From Actinoplanes sp. TFC3 (GTDB lineage Bacteria; Actinomycetota; Actinomycetes; Mycobacteriales; Micromonosporaceae), in NCBI RefSeq assembly GCF_001553785.1, contig NZ_LOJP01000001.1:160787-198052 (forward strand): a stretch of 37,266 nt of DNA. Direction: 5' to 3'. Positions within the stretch are counted from its first letter, which is position 1. Every line of letters begins with the position of its first letter. The position numbers were made by a program, and so were the translations under genes. Shown piece by piece: positions 10,013 through 17,860 of this stretch. The notes beneath the pieces were generated by a model, which was not told the DNA's origin, did no database searches, and saw only the letters and a program-made list of their open reading frames with translations.

Positions 10013-11623
10013 GTGCCCCGAGGCGACGGCCGGTTGACCGACGATCTCGACCCCCAGGACCGCGGACCCCAGGATGCCTGCGGCGTCTTCGGCGTCTGGG
10101 CCCCGGAGGAAGAGGTCGCCAAACTCACCTATTTCGGCCTTTTCGCACTGCAGCACCGTGGCCAGGAAGCCGCGGGCATCGCTGTCAGTGACGGCACCGG
10201 AGTGGTGGTTTACAAGGATCTCGGCCTGGTCTCCCAGGTCTTCGACGAGCCGACGCTGGCGAGCCTGCGCGGCCACCTCGCGATCGGTCACACCCGTTAC
10301 TCCACCACCGGCGGTTCCAACTGGGAGAACGCCCAGCCGACGATCCGGGCCACCACGGCCGGCACCACGATCGCCCTGGCGCACAACGGCAACCTGGTGA
10401 ACACCGCCGAGCTGGCGCGCGAGATCCAGGAGCGCGGGCTGGACGCCGGTGACGCCACCTCCGACACCGCGATGGTGACCACTCTGCTGGCCAGCCGCCC
10501 CGACCTGTCCGTCGAGGCCGCGGCCATGGAGGTGCTCCCGCGGCTGCGGGGCGCGTTCAGCTTCGTCTTCATGGATGAGAGCACCCTGTACGCCGCCCGG
10601 GACGCCCAAGGTGTGCGCCCCCTCGTGCTGGGTCGCATGGAGCGTGGCTGGGCCGTGGCGAGCGAGACCGCCGCGCTGGACATCGTCGGTGCCAGCTTCG
10701 TGCGCGAGGTCGAGCCGGGCGAGATCCTGGCGATCGACGAGCACGGCCTGCGCTCCAGCCGGTTCGCCACCCCCGAACCCAAGGGCTGTCTTTTCGAGTA
10801 CGTCTACCTGGCGCGCCCCGACACGACAATCGCCGGTCGCAACATGTACGCAGCCCGGGTCGAGGTCGGCCGCCGGCTGGCCAAGGAGCACCCGGTTGAA
10901 GCCGACCTGGTCATCGGCGTACCGCAGTCGGGCATCCCGGCCGCCATCGGGTATGCCGAGGAGTCGGGCATCCCGTACAGCGAAGGCTTCATGAAGAACG
11001 CGTACGTCGGCCGTACCTTCATCCAGCCCTCGCAGACGATCCGGCAGCTCGGCATCCGCCTCAAGCTCAACCCCCTGCGCGAGGTCGTGCGCGGCAAGCG
11101 CATCGTGGTCGTCGACGACTCGATCGTGCGCGGCAACACCCAGCGCGCCCAGATCCGGATGCTGCGCGAGGCCGGCGCCCTGGAGGTGCACGTGCGCATC
11201 TCGTCGCCGCCGGTGAAGTGGCCCTGCTTCTACGGCATCGACTTCGCCACCCGCGCCGAGCTGATCGCCAACGGCTTGGAGATCGACGGCATCCGCCGCT
11301 CGATCGGCGCCGACTCCCTGGGTTACGTGTCGCTGGACAACCTGGTCCAGGCCACCGAGCAGCCCAAATCCCGGCTTTGCATGGCCTGCTTCGACGGGCA
11401 GTACCCGATCGAGCTGCCGGCCGGGCACCTGATCGGCAAGCACCTGCTCGAAAGCGTCGGCAAGCGCGCCAAGATGCCCGCCGCCACCCCGGCCGCTGCC
11501 ACCGCCGCCGTGGCCGACCTCGAGCAGGAATACGAGGCCGAGCAGTACATCGAGGGCGAACGCGAGCAGGCTCAGCCGCTCGTCGGCAGCCCGGGTGGGG
11601 TTGACGCTCTGCATCACCCGTGA
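10013..11623 (+). CDS. purF: Amidophosphoribosyltransferase
   Basis: 536-residue PurF, which catalyses the first committed step of purine synthesis (PRPP plus glutamine to phosphoribosylamine). The catalytic cysteine is C23 in DACGVFG, so a 22-residue propeptide must be removed, as in Bacillus-type PurF. The PRPP loop is IVVVDDSIVRGNT. Four cysteines at 259 (GCLFEYVYLARPD), 405 (PCFYGIDF), 456 and 459 (LCMACFDG) match the iron-sulfur ligands of the Bacillus-type enzyme, so a 4Fe-4S cluster is expected. The GTG at 10013 is preceded by AGGGAG. The last ~55 residues form an Ala/Glu-rich extension. purM follows after 155 bases. Confidence 0.97.
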   Translation: MPRGDGRLTDDLDPQDRGPQDACGVFGVWAPEEEVAKLTYFGLFALQHRGQEAAGIAVSDGTGVVVYKDLGLVSQVFDEPTLASLRGHLAIGHTRYSTTGGSNWENAQPTIRATTAGTTIALAHNGNLVNTAELAREIQERGLDAGDATSDTAMVTTLLASRPDLSVEAAAMEVLPRLRGAFSFVFMDESTLYAARDAQGVRPLVLGRMERGWAVASETAALDIVGASFVREVEPGEILAIDEHGLRSSRFATPEPKGCLFEYVYLARPDTTIAGRNMYAARVEVGRRLAKEHPVEADLVIGVPQSGIPAAIGYAEESGIPYSEGFMKNAYVGRTFIQPSQTIRQLGIRLKLNPLREVVRGKRIVVVDDSIVRGNTQRAQIRMLREAGALEVHVRISSPPVKWPCFYGIDFATRAELIANGLEIDGIRRSIGADSLGYVSLDNLVQATEQPKSRLCMACFDGQYPIELPAGHLIGKHLLESVGKRAKMPAATPAAATAAVADLEQEYEAEQYIEGEREQAQPLVGSPGGVDALHHP

Positions 11624-11629
11624 GACCTC

Positions 11630-11663
11630 CCGGTGACCGGCGGCCAGTTGCGCCGGTCACCGG
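11630..11663. other. Strong hairpin between purF and purM
   Basis: A perfect 13-bp inverted repeat (left arm 11630-11642, right arm 11651-11663) with an 8-base loop, starting seven bases after the purF stop. No T-run follows. It could be a partial terminator or an mRNA-end stabiliser. A TAGTGT box at 11689-11694 downstream could then start a separate purM transcript. Confidence 0.6.
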
Positions 11664-11778
11664 CTTGGGTTCGGGGGGACCTCGGCTTTAGTGTCGACGG
11701 GGCGGAACCGTTCGGGCCGCGCGGGACGTCGAAATGATCGGCTCAGTTCGAGCAGCACCACCATCAAAGGGGAGAACC

Positions 11779-12930
11779 GTGACGCACGTGTCCGAGCGCA
11801 ACAGTGCCGGATCCAACGGCGCCGAAGACGCCGACCGCCAGCCTTGGTCGGCGGGATCGGGCCGCACCGGGCGCAAGCGGACATCGACGTACGCGGACGC
11901 GGGTGTCTCGATCGAGGCCGGTGACCGGGCCGTCGAGCTGCTCAAGTCGAAGGTCAAGCGGACCGCTCGCCCCGAGGTGATGGGTGACCTGGGCGGCTTT
12001 GCGGGCCTGTTCAAGCTGAACACGCAGAAGTACAAGAGCCCGATTCTGGCCTCGTCGACCGATGGCGTGGGCACCAAGCTGGTCATCGCCCAGCAGCTCA
12101 ACATCCACGACACGATCGGCATCGACCTGGTCGCCATGGTGGTGGACGACCTCGTGGCCTGTGGTGCCGAGCCGCTCTTCCTGCTCGACTACATCGCGTG
12201 CGGCGAGGTCGTGCCGGACAAGGTCGCGGAGATCGGTGCCGGCATTGCCGATGGATGCCGGTACGCCGGCTGCGCGCTCCTGGGCGGCGAGACGGCCGAG
12301 CACCCGGGTGTCATGCGTCCCGACGAGTACGACGTCTCCGCCACCGGCGTCGGCGTGGTCGAGGAGAGCGAGATCCTCGGCGCCCACCGGGTGGAGCTGG
12401 GCGACGCGGTCATCGCGATGCGCTCCTCCGGCCTGCACTCCAACGGATACTCGCTGGTCCGCCACGTGCTGCTGGGCGCCGGCCGGATGCGCCTGGACAC
12501 CGTGGTCGACGACTTCGGCGGTCAGCGCACCCTCGGCGAGGAGCTGCTCACCCCGACCAAGATCTACGCGAAGGACTGCCTCGGCCTGATCGAGGAGACC
12601 GATGTACGCGCGTTCAGCCACGTCACCGGCGGTGGCATCCCCGGCAACCTGTGCCGCGTGCTGCCGGAGAACATGGACGCCGTGGTCGACCGCTCGTCGT
12701 GGCGCCCGCAGCCGATCTTCGACCTGATCCAGGCCAAGGGTCGTATCGAGGACAACGAGATGGAAGCCACGTTCAACATGGGCGTGGGCATGTTCGCGAT
12801 CGTCTCCGCCGACGACGCCGACCGGGCGATGGCCTACCTGACCGGCCGCGGCATCGAGGCGTGGCAGGTCGGCGAGGTCATCGAGGGCAACGGCGACGTT
12901 CAGATGGTCGGGCAGTACACCCGCGGCTGA
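11779..12930 (+). CDS. purM: Phosphoribosylformylglycinamidine cyclo-ligase
   Basis: 383-residue AIR synthetase, which closes the imidazole ring (FGAM to AIR) with ATP and acts directly after the PurSQL product. Typical motifs: YADAGVSIEAGD near the N-terminus, SSTDGVGTKL, DLVAMVVDDLV, LLGGETAEHPG, SSGLHSNGYSLVR, HVTGGGIPGNLCRVLP and FNMGVGM. The GTG at 11779 is preceded by AGGGGAGAA, an appropriate ribosome binding site, while the ATG at 11734 is not. The N-terminus has ~35 extra polar residues before the conserved core. A long-armed terminator follows. Confidence 0.97.
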   Translation: MTHVSERNSAGSNGAEDADRQPWSAGSGRTGRKRTSTYADAGVSIEAGDRAVELLKSKVKRTARPEVMGDLGGFAGLFKLNTQKYKSPILASSTDGVGTKLVIAQQLNIHDTIGIDLVAMVVDDLVACGAEPLFLLDYIACGEVVPDKVAEIGAGIADGCRYAGCALLGGETAEHPGVMRPDEYDVSATGVGVVEESEILGAHRVELGDAVIAMRSSGLHSNGYSLVRHVLLGAGRMRLDTVVDDFGGQRTLGEELLTPTKIYAKDCLGLIEETDVRAFSHVTGGGIPGNLCRVLPENMDAVVDRSSWRPQPIFDLIQAKGRIEDNEMEATFNMGVGMFAIVSADDADRAMAYLTGRGIEAWQVGEVIEGNGDVQMVGQYTRG

Positions 12931-12949
12931 GGGCCGCCCAGTAACGACG

Positions 12950-13015
12950 GCCCGCCCGGGCCGGCTTCCCGCGCCAGGCGCGCTGTGAGGTCGTACCGGG
13001 CGGGCTGCTGTTTTT
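12950..13015 (+). terminator. Terminator after purM
   Basis: GCCCGCCCGG at 12950-12959 pairs perfectly with 12996-13005. The 36-base loop contains a smaller GCGC hairpin, and TGCTGTTTTT follows. The T-run at 13011-13015 supports a true Rho-independent terminator. Confidence 0.8.
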
Positions 13016-13132
13016 CCGGGCATGTAATGATTCGTGTCTATCAATACCCCGTATCGTCGGGGGCGGAGCGGACGCCGGTGGACGCGGGCACTTAGCCTGA
13101 CCTCAGTCGACGACTACGGGGAGGGAACCACG

Positions 13133-14248
13133 GTGTGGAGCGGCATGCGCGGGATCGCCACGGTCCCCACCTACGTCGTCATGCAGCCGACAACGCTGTG
13201 CAACCTTGACTGCTCCTACTGCTATCTGCCGTTGCGCCGCGTTGATCAGAAGATGCCGGTAGCGGTGGCCGAGGCGGTGGCGGCGTCGGTTGACAGCTGG
13301 TCTCGTACCGCAAGATTCTCGGTCGTTTGGCACGGAGGCGAGCCCCTCGCCGCGGGCCGGGACCACTTCGCGGCCCTGCTCGAGCCCTTCGCCGCAGGTG
13401 TCGAGCACCACGTGCAAACCAACGCGACGCTGATCGACGACGCGTGGTGCGAGTTCTTCACCGAACGCCAGATCAGGGTCAGCGTCAGCATCGACGGCCC
13501 CGAGCCGCGCAACGCCGACCGGGTCACCCGGGGTGACAAGCCCGCGTACGGTCGCATCATGCGTGGCATCGAAGCGCTACGCCGGCACAACATCCCGTTC
13601 TCGGCCCTGTGCGTCGTCGGCCAGCCGGCCCCCGGCCTGGCCACCGACCTGTACGAATTCTTCCTCAGCCTCGGCTGCGACGTGCTCGGCATCAACGTCG
13701 AGGAGCTCGAAGGCGTCAACACCCGCACCAACAGCCACCCAGCTGGGCAGGTCAGAGCGTTCTGGGCCGAGCTGCTGACCGCCTGGCGCCGCAACCCAAG
13801 CATCCACCTGCGCGAAGTCGAATGGTTCCTGCGTTACGCCGCCGCAGTCCTGGACGGCACCGCCGACGAAGTCCTCCCCCGCCGCCTCGACCCCATCCCC
13901 ACCATCGCCCACGACGGCAGTGTGGTCTTGCTCTCACCCGAGCTGGCCGGCTTCTCCGATCCCCGATACGGCGACTTCAGCAGCGGTAACGTCCTGACTA
14001 CCCCGTTGGCGACGATCCTTGCAGAAGCCACCGCCACCCCCTGGATCCAGGAGTTCCTCACCGGCGTTGAAGCCTGCCGCACCCAATGCCCGTACTTCGG
14101 CTTCTGCGGCGGCGCCCACGCGGCCAACCGCTACTTCGAGCACGGGCGGTTCGACGTGACAACGACGGATCACTGCAGGAACAGCAAGATTCGCCTACTC
14201 GAGGGAGTGCTGGACCATGCCCGAGACCACCAGCCCACGGCCGTCTGA
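13133..14248 (+). CDS. Radical SAM/SPASM peptide maturase (cyclophane-forming type)
   Basis: 371 residues from the GTG at 13133, preceded by GGGGAGGG; the frame opens 33 codons earlier without a ribosome site. The radical SAM cluster motif CNLDCSYCY (C23, C27, C30) binds the SAM-activating 4Fe-4S cluster, and WHGGEPL is the GGEP-type SAM motif. The C-terminus is a short SPASM-like domain with cysteines at 315, 319, 325 and 348 (CRTQCPYFGFCGG ... DHC) after IAHDGSVVLLSPEL. This is the architecture of the XyeB/GrrM/FxsB group, which joins an aromatic ring to a beta-carbon two residues on. The next gene overlaps it by 32 bases and encodes the likely substrate. NCBI, as I recall, names a close pair AmcB/AmcA; that match is unverified. 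Confidence 0.85.
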   Translation: MWSGMRGIATVPTYVVMQPTTLCNLDCSYCYLPLRRVDQKMPVAVAEAVAASVDSWSRTARFSVVWHGGEPLAAGRDHFAALLEPFAAGVEHHVQTNATLIDDAWCEFFTERQIRVSVSIDGPEPRNADRVTRGDKPAYGRIMRGIEALRRHNIPFSALCVVGQPAPGLATDLYEFFLSLGCDVLGINVEELEGVNTRTNSHPAGQVRAFWAELLTAWRRNPSIHLREVEWFLRYAAAVLDGTADEVLPRRLDPIPTIAHDGSVVLLSPELAGFSDPRYGDFSSGNVLTTPLATILAEATATPWIQEFLTGVEACRTQCPYFGFCGGAHAANRYFEHGRFDVTTTDHCRNSKIRLLEGVLDHARDHQPTAV

Positions 14249-14468
14249 CCCATCGACCGAGTCAGCGACGGCTGAGCCTGTTGTGACGGCTGAGCCTGTT
14301 ATGGCTCGGGTGAAGGAGACGCGGGAGGGGTTGGCTGCGCTTCTTGCGGAGGCGGACCAGGCTCGGCGGCGGCGGGCGGAGAGTCCGGGGGATGAGTCGG
14401 CTGTTTGCGCTTGGAACCACTTCGAGAACATTCCGACGTTCTACAACTGGAACAACCGGCCTCGATAA
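14217..14468 (+). CDS. Putative RiPP precursor with aromatic-X-Asn triplet core
   Basis: 83-residue peptide whose start lies inside the maturase gene (ATG at 14217, with GAGGGAG about nine bases upstream), so translation is probably coupled. Residues 1-60 look like a leader: a Pro/Thr/Glu-rich start, a TAEPV repeat and an amphipathic helix (RVKETREGLAALLAEADQ). The last ~20 residues are quite different and read in triplets as WNH (66-68), FEN (69-71), IPT, FYN (75-77), WNN (78-80), RPR. Known three-residue cyclophane enzymes crosslink the aromatic residue at position 1 to the residue at position 3, often Asn, so up to four rings are possible. There is no visible protease or exporter gene. An in-frame ATG at 14301 is an alternative start. 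Confidence 0.75.
   Translation: MPETTSPRPSDPSTESATAEPVVTAEPVMARVKETREGLAALLAEADQARRRRAESPGDESAVCAWNHFENIPTFYNWNNRPR
14267..14302 (+). repeat. Tandem 18-bp duplication in the precursor leader
   Basis: Two 18-bp units (14267-14284 and 14285-14302) starting GACGGCTGAGCCTGTT differ only at one base. They encode two TAEPV-type hexapeptides in the leader region. Confidence 0.9.
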
Positions 14469-14826
14469 GGGATCGCTCGGTCCGGGAGGGCAGGCCGCTG
14501 GCGCGGGCCGGGGAGAGCGGCCATTCTGGGCGGGGGACGATGCGCGGGTCCGAGAGAGCGCGGCGTTGGCTTGAAGGATCGGCCAAAGCCGAGACCCTCG
14601 CAGAGGACAGCACCCATCGCCACATCACCAAGCCCGCAGCCCACCCCTCAGACACGCACCGCCCGAGGGGAAAAGCCGAATAGCGCGCCCACCTACAAGC
14701 AAAGCTTGCAGAGCAAAGCGCGCATCCAAACTACGGCCGCACCTCTCACCCCCGACGACAGCCGCGGAGGCAGCCGTCAGGTGGAGAAAGGCGTCGGTGA
14801 AGCAGGAAGGAACCGTCCGGGGTAGG

Positions 14827-14870
14827 CCATGATGCCCACGTGGCGCGGGACTGCCGCGTGGGCATCATGG
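14827..14870. terminator. Perfect 14-bp hairpin downstream of the RiPP cassette
   Basis: CCATGATGCCCACG at 14827-14840 pairs perfectly with 14857-14870; the loop contains a further GGC/GCC pairing. No T-run follows. It is positioned as a terminator for the plus-strand RiPP cassette or as a barrier between convergent units. Confidence 0.6.
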
Positions 14871-14887
14871 TTACACCGGAACGATCG

Positions 14888-14928
14888 CAACACACGGGAG
14901 CACGCGGGCAGCCGCGTGCTCTGTGTTG
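14888..14928 (-). terminator. Hairpin downstream of DUF3073
   Basis: A 17-bp stem with a 3-base bulge: CAACACA (14888-14894) with 14922-14928 and GAGCACGCGG (14898-14907) with 14912-14921, loop GCAG. It begins 15 bases after the DUF3073 stop on the minus strand. Confidence 0.6.
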
Positions 14929-14943
14929 TCCGGCTCTCGCGGG

Positions 14944-15159
14944 TCAGTGCCTAGATGGCGACCAGCGGTCCTGCTCGTCGTCCGCGTCGTCGTCCTCGTC
15001 ATCGTCGACGAACTCATCGTTGTCGTCGTCGAAGCGATGATCGGACTTACCAGCACCCGCCAGTTCGCGCTGCAAGGCGGTGAGGTCGGTGTTCGGGGAG
15101 TGATACTTCAACTCCCGGGCCACCTTTGTCTGCTTGGCCTTAGCACGGCCGCGCCCCAT
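14944..15159 (-). CDS. DUF3073 domain-containing protein
   Basis: 71-residue protein recognised as DUF3073, a small actinobacterial family. The basic N-terminus GRGRAKAKQTKVARELKY is followed by HSPNTDLTALQREL and a strongly acidic C-terminus (DDDNDEFVDDDEDDD). The ATG at 15159 gives the family's usual MGRGRAKAK start; the open frame runs 21 codons further. The charge separation suggests a nucleic-acid or ribosome contact with a self-shielding acidic tail, but this is only inference. Function is unknown. In Streptomyces, as I remember, it lies directly after purM. Confidence 0.85.
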   Translation of the reverse strand: MGRGRAKAKQTKVARELKYHSPNTDLTALQRELAGAGKSDHRFDDDNDEFVDDDEDDDADDEQDRWSPSRH

Positions 15160-15484
15160 GGCTCGACCCCCTCGCACAGAATTCGGGGCAGCCCGAAGGC
15201 GGGCCCCGATGACGTCAGGCATCTCTCGTGGGTCTTACGGTACATGGACGATGCCGCCTTCGGCACCTCGGGTTACGTGTACCACCGTCGCGCGTCGCGG
15301 CACGTTGCGGACCGGACGCGCGACAGGGCACAAAACGCTCCCCGGAACGCCCACCCCGGGAGACAAAACGCCCACCCCGGAGAAGCCGAGGGAAGTCGGT
15401 CAAGCCTCGGCAAGCCGCAAGAAGCCCGGCATGCCCGGCCAAGCCCCAGGCGAGCCCAAGCAAGCCGGGAAGGCGAGCAGCAGC
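15160..15484. other. Intergenic region between DUF3073 and the amino-acid dehydrogenase gene
   Basis: About 325 bases with no credible gene. It holds the DUF3073 promoter region at its left end, where I do not see a confident -35/-10 pair, a terminator for the dehydrogenase gene (15332-15362) and two copies of ACGCCCACCCCGG (15347-15359 and 15368-15380). Confidence 0.5.
15332..15362 (-). terminator. Probable terminator of the amino-acid dehydrogenase gene
   Basis: On the minus strand a CTCCCGG arm pairs with CCGGGGAG (one bulged G) around a GT-rich loop and is followed by CGTTTTG. It lies about 120 bases after the stop codon. The U-run makes a Rho-independent terminator plausible. Confidence 0.55.
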
Positions 15485-16567
15485 TCAGCCCAGATAGATG
15501 CTGCGGAGCCGTCCCACCTCAGCCATCCGCCGCTCAGCGAGCCGGTCCGCAGCCACCGCCGGAGGCACACCGTCGTTATCCGCTAAACGCAGAATCTCCC
15601 CCGTGGTGTCGAAGATCTTCGTGGCGCGCAGCTTGGCCCGCTCGAAGTTGAAGCCCTCGATCTCGTCCGCCACCTGGATCACCCCGCCGGCGTTCACCAC
15701 GTAGTCCGGCGCGTACAGGATCCCGCGTTCTTCCAGAAGCTTCTCGATCCCGGGGTGGGCGAGCTGGTTGTTCGCCGCCCCCGCCACCACCGAGGCACGC
15801 AGCACCGGCACGGTTTCGTCGTTCAGGGCGCCGCCGAGCGCGCAGGGGGCGTACACGTCGATGTCGCTTGTGATGAGCGTCTGCGTGTCCGGCACCAGGT
15901 CCACCGCGGGGTGGGTGGTGCGGGCCCAGTCCAGCGCGGCCGGGCTGACGTCCGTGGCCACCACCGCGGCGCCGTCCTCGATCAGGTGATTCACCAGGTA
16001 CTTGCCGACCTTGCCGAGCCCGGCCACACCCACCCGGCGCCCGGACAGGGTGGTGCTGCCCCAGGTGTGCTCGGCCGCCGCCCGCATGCCCTGGAAAACC
16101 CCCCAGGCGGTCAGCACCGACGAGTCCCCGGCGCCGCCGTGTTCGACGCTGCGGCCGGTCACATATTTTGTCTCGCGGCCGATCACGTCCATGTCCGGCA
16201 CATACGTGCCGACGTCGCAGGCGGTGTAGTAGCGCCCGTGCAGGGATTGCACGAATCGGCCGTACGCCCGCAGCAGCGCCTCGGTCTTGTCCAGGGCCGG
16301 ATCACCCCAGATCACGGCCTTGCCGCCGCCGTGGTCGAGGCCGGCCAGCGCGTTCTTGTACGCCATGCCGCGCGAGAGGTTGAGCGCGTCGGTGACGGCC
16401 GCCTCTTCGCTCTCGTACGGGTAGAACCGGGTTCCACCCAGCGCGGGCCCTAGGGCCGTGGAGTAGATGCTGATGATCGCCTTCAGGCCCGTGTGCCGGT
16501 CCTGGCAGAAAGCGACCTGCTCGTGCCCGGCGGCATCGGTGCCGTCGCTGCTTACGAACACGCCCAT
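15485..16567 (-). CDS. vdh: Glu/Leu/Phe/Val dehydrogenase (valine/leucine dehydrogenase)
   Basis: 360-residue NAD-dependent amino-acid dehydrogenase that oxidatively deaminates branched-chain amino acids, giving 2-oxo acids that feed catabolism and polyketide or branched fatty-acid precursors. The N-terminal domain has [12 protein letters not shown] and the substrate-binding [11 protein letters not shown] lysine segment preceded by [13 protein letters not shown]. The Rossmann motif [13 protein letters not shown] lies near residue 185, and NNQLAHPG and [13 protein letters not shown] follow. Length and motifs fit Streptomyces valine dehydrogenase and Bacillus leucine dehydrogenase; sequence alone does not settle Val versus Leu. 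AAGGGAG precedes the ATG. It is transcribed away from the bldC side. Confidence 0.9.
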   Translation of the reverse strand: MGVFVSSDGTDAAGHEQVAFCQDRHTGLKAIISIYSTALGPALGGTRFYPYESEEAAVTDALNLSRGMAYKNALAGLDHGGGKAVIWGDPALDKTEALLRAYGRFVQSLHGRYYTACDVGTYVPDMDVIGRETKYVTGRSVEHGGAGDSSVLTAWGVFQGMRAAAEHTWGSTTLSGRRVGVAGLGKVGKYLVNHLIEDGAAVVATDVSPAALDWARTTHPAVDLVPDTQTLITSDIDVYAPCALGGALNDETVPVLRASVVAGAANNQLAHPGIEKLLEERGILYAPDYVVNAGGVIQVADEIEGFNFERAKLRATKIFDTTGEILRLADNDGVPPAVAADRLAERRMAEVGRLRSIYLG

Positions 16568-16708
16568 GACGACTGCTCCCTTGTGAGGTGCTCACCGTCC
16601 GGCTGAGGGGTATGCCGGACATCACGAAAAGCCTAGTGCGGCCGGTGGAACCGTGATTGGCCGCGCGCGGGAAGTCAATCGGCGGCAATTTCATGAAAGG
16701 ATCGCGCC

Positions 16709-17548
16709 GTGCCGTCACTGTTCGCGTCGTACCTGCGGGTTTACGAGCCACTGACCGCCTTCGACCGTGAGCGCCAAGTTTTTTGGCGGCGTTACGCCCG
16801 GGAGGGCCGCGCCCTCGGGCCGGCGGAGGGGCCGGTCCGGCAGCGCAGCGCCGTGCTGGAAGCGCTCGGTGCCGGGTGGACGCGGCTGCCCGATCTGCCC
16901 GACGAGGCCTACGTCATGGAGTGGGGCGACACCCTGCTCGTCTGCCCCTGGAACCTTCGCCTGCGGGTAGCCGAAGCAGCCCTGAACGCCCGCGACGGGG
17001 TGCCCAGCGTGCTGGCCGATGCCTTCGTGCCGCCGGTGCTGGCCGGGCAGGCCAAGGCGGTGGTGGACGACTGGCGCAGCGGCGCGAAGGTGCTGGAGCA
17101 CGGTGTTCCCCGGGTGCACGAACAGGTGGCCACGTGGGGTGTACCGCTGCGATGGTTTGTTTTTGTCGATCTGGAGGAGCGCGAGATCAGCCTGACCGGG
17201 GAGCGCCGGACGTTGCGCTACCGAACGGAGATCTCGAAGGCGCGGCGGCGGGCGCATCGTGGGGTGTCGGTGCTGCGCAAGTCGTTGGGGGACGCTCCGA
17301 TCACCGAGGCGGTCGAGGAGGGCACCCGGTGGCTGGAGGAATTCCACCCGCGCTCGATCGTCGAGCTGGACTACGGCGGCCTCACCGGCTTGCTGAACGA
17401 CGACGATTTGCGCGACGACGACTCGCCGGGGTTGGTGGCGGCCGGGCTGTCCGCATTGTCGCGCGGCGATGCCGATGCGGCGACCGAGGCCTACGAGAAG
17501 ATCGTCGCTCGGTGGCGCGCTGTGCAGTTGCTGGAACGCTGTAACTAA
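16709..17548 (+). CDS. Conserved hypothetical protein between vdh and bldC
   Basis: 279 residues from the GTG at 16709, with AAAGG about nine bases before it. It is soluble, without signal peptide or membrane helix. It begins PSLFASYLRVYEPLTAFDRERQ and contains LCVPWN-like and RWFVFVDLEEREI segments and an Arg-rich helix (EISKARRRAHRG). I do not recognise a catalytic motif. In Streptomyces, as I remember, a homologue occupies the same place between vdh and bldC, so the neighbourhood is conserved. A link to development is suggested only by position. It ends ERCN without a clear terminator. Confidence 0.75.
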   Translation: MPSLFASYLRVYEPLTAFDRERQVFWRRYAREGRALGPAEGPVRQRSAVLEALGAGWTRLPDLPDEAYVMEWGDTLLVCPWNLRLRVAEAALNARDGVPSVLADAFVPPVLAGQAKAVVDDWRSGAKVLEHGVPRVHEQVATWGVPLRWFVFVDLEEREISLTGERRTLRYRTEISKARRRAHRGVSVLRKSLGDAPITEAVEEGTRWLEEFHPRSIVELDYGGLTGLLNDDDLRDDDSPGLVAAGLSALSRGDADAATEAYEKIVARWRAVQLLERCN

Positions 17549-17860
17549 GACCTGGAAATCGACGAGGGTAACGCTCTGAGCAGCCTAAATGGGACTTTAG
17601 GGCACGGATCGCTGCCCCTGGAAGCGCTTCCAAGGCGAACACTCTTCGTGATCGGTGTCCACCGAAGCGTGATTTTCGGTCCAAACAAGACACTTTCTGG
17701 CGTAGAAAACTCGCATAAATCGGGCATGCTTCAACCGTCTATCTAGGGACGTTCGGCCGTTCGGCCCATGTCGGACATCGGGGACTAGCCGGACCATGAG
17801 AGACGCACCGGCCGGCGGGACCCCGGCCGATGTCTTTAGGTACCTGTGGAGGAGTGACCG
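17549..17860. other. Upstream region of bldC with a long inverted repeat
   Basis: About 310 bases without a gene. GACATCGG (17774-17781) is repeated inverted at 17827-17834 (CCGATGTC). Between them a GGCCGG/CCGGCC pairing near 17809-17827 could form a nested hairpin. GGAGGAG at about 17846-17852 is the bldC ribosome site. The long distance suggests an extended leader or several promoters. A GTTCGGCC direct repeat also occurs near 17751-17766. Confidence 0.5.

Larger units (their letters stand above)
14469..14943. other. Gene-free stretch between the RiPP precursor and DUF3073
   Basis: About 475 bases. Short open frames exist but have neutral, Arg/Pro/Thr-rich sequence, no ribosome sites and no recognisable domain, so I do not call them. 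Two strong hairpins at its right end (listed separately) probably end transcription from both sides. The low coding signal and more A-rich patches (about 14680-14760) suggest sequence with a different history from the flanking housekeeping genes. Confidence 0.5.

Noticed and set aside
9713..11617. 634-codon minus-strand open frame across purF
   Set aside because: Antisense shadow of purF.
14571..14825. 84-codon open frame downstream of the RiPP precursor as a possible third gene of the cassette
   Set aside because: No ribosome site, neutral Pro/Thr/Ser/Arg composition, no motif; it runs into the hairpin region.
15343..15400. CRISPR-like repeats (ACGCCCACCCCGG twice)
   Set aside because: Only two copies with an 8-base gap; no further units, spacers or cas genes. 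It is part of a terminator-like region.
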